This document shows, piece by piece, positions 6,646 through 7,002 of a stretch of DNA of 7,002 bases (its first letter is position 1; each line of letters opens with the position of its first letter). The translations under genes and the position numbers were made by a program. Under the pieces are notes generated by a model, which saw only the letters and a list, made by a program, of their open reading frames with translations, was not told the DNA's origin and ran no database searches. Source of the DNA: Verrucomicrobiales bacterium (GTDB lineage: Bacteria > Verrucomicrobiota > Verrucomicrobiae > Limisphaerales > UBA1100); contig PBLV01000033.1 in assembly GCA_002721895.1 (NCBI GenBank), forward strand, positions 13,755-20,756, given 5' to 3'.

Positions 6646-6827
6646 AATTAATTTAATTAAAATGTAATTACTATGCACTCAAATCTCTATGCAGCGTGGG
6701 GAGCTGGAACATGGTAAGCGCGTTAATGATATTAGATTTCTTGAAATTTAAATCAGAATGATATGATAGTTATGGAAAACAGTGATCGGCGGCGTAAAAA
6801 TGTTAGATAGATAAAAAGTTAAATCTT
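6646..6827. other. AT-rich intergenic gap upstream of the GT9-like gene
   Basis: This stretch separates the stop of the right-hand gene from the GT9-like start. It is AT-rich, especially 6646-6660, which contains only A and T. A TTGAGT-like -35 is present on the minus strand near 6690, but the matching -10 is poor. I cannot name a promoter or terminator here. Confidence 0.4.
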
Positions 6828-7002
6828 TTAGAGGTTGCTTTGGTCCTGAAAATAGATGGCGCCAAGTTTTCTGAGAAGTGTTTCCAGCTTTGGGTAGTAT
6901 TTCTCATCATTGAGTTCCTCTTTCTGGGCACGTAGTTTCGCTAGCTGGAGTTCGAGTTGATCACGCTGTGCGCGTTGGGTGTAGGTAAGGGCGCGTTCCT
7001 GA
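6828..7002 (-). CDS. C-terminal fragment of an unrecognised protein with a charged helical tail (partial, start outside the window)
   Basis: The last 57 codons are present, ending at TAA 6830-6828. The tail reads RALTYTQRAQRDQLELQLAK, then a Lys/Glu-rich stretch and YYPKLETLLRKLGAIYFQDQ before the stop. Heptad-like leucines alternating with charged residues suggest an amphipathic helix or coiled coil. The reading frame is well supported: most differences from the duplicate at 5572-5829 are silent or conservative, and the matching codons translate to 42 of 51 identical residues. No catalytic domain is in view, so no function can be assigned. Similar tails occur, as far as I recall, at the ends of some large exported verrucomicrobial proteins with caspase/C13-like domains; that is a guess. 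The GT9-like gene follows after a 182-base AT-rich gap with no clear terminator. Confidence 0.65.
   Translation of the reverse strand, partial: QERALTYTQRAQRDQLELQLAKLRAQKEELNDEKYYPKLETLLRKLGAIYFQDQSNL
6831..7002. repeat. Direct repeat, right copy (about 172 bp, continues beyond the window)
   Basis: This is the partner of 5568-5739, about 84% identical by hand count and in the same orientation, offset by 1263 bases. It carries the intact reading frame, including QDQSNL-stop. The two copies bracket the GT9-like gene. Confidence 0.88.

Noticed and set aside
6646..6678. GTG 6678 as the start of the GT9-like gene
   Set aside because: It adds 11 residues (HSNYILIKLI) before the usual MKKLLIGF start and has no better ribosome binding site.
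5568..7002. Repeats as insertion-sequence or transposon ends
   Set aside because: They are direct, not inverted, encode an ordinary protein C-terminus, and no transposase or integrase is present.
1..7002. CRISPR array, tRNA, rRNA, riboswitch or known defence system
   Set aside because: No regularly spaced repeats, no cloverleaf or rRNA-like sequence and no cas, nuclease, toxin or restriction-modification signature were seen on either strand.

Overview
The window carries five protein-coding regions and one degraded gene, all on the minus strand. The most likely source is a free-living bacterium of the Verrucomicrobiota or a close relative in the PVC group. The basis is the style of the large secreted protein (metzincin protease with 'YQW..DG' Ig-like modules and a PQQ-type blade ending in WPMRGQNPQHT) and an enolase-superfamily protein with an unusual SHKNCKG motif. 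Both are patterns I associate with that group from memory. No rRNA or other marker is present, so the placement is tentative.

Layout, in the direction of minus-strand transcription (right to left). 7002-6828: the C-terminal 57 codons of a gene that begins outside the window. 6645-5890: a small, AT-rich, GT9/heptosyltransferase-like protein. 5886-5572: a broken second copy of the end of the first gene, with an in-frame TAG and a frameshift, followed by a candidate weak intrinsic terminator. 5419-1979: a 1146-residue membrane-anchored or secreted M11/metzincin-type metalloprotease with two Ig-like domains, a probable jelly-roll domain and one PQQ-type blade, preceded by a strong Shine-Dalgarno sequence. 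1923-484: an enolase-superfamily protein of the muconate-cycloisomerase/dipeptide-epimerase type. 508-1 (running off the left edge): an endonuclease III-related HhH-GPD DNA glycosylase that overlaps the end of the enolase-like gene.

The enolase-like and glycosylase genes are probably translationally coupled. Their products have no obvious functional link. The protease lies only 55 bases upstream and may be co-transcribed with them.

Base composition is uneven. By hand counts of sample lines, the left 2 kb and the gene remnant are roughly 50-65% GC. Most of the protease gene and the GT9-like gene are about 33-47% GC. The 3' end of the protease gene returns to the GC-rich style. Together with the direct repeats flanking the GT9-like gene, this suggests a mosaic region shaped by duplication and insertion. 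I see no CRISPR array, tRNA, rRNA, transposase or known defence system, and no convincing new multi-gene system. The most unusual stretch is 5.5-7.0 kb.
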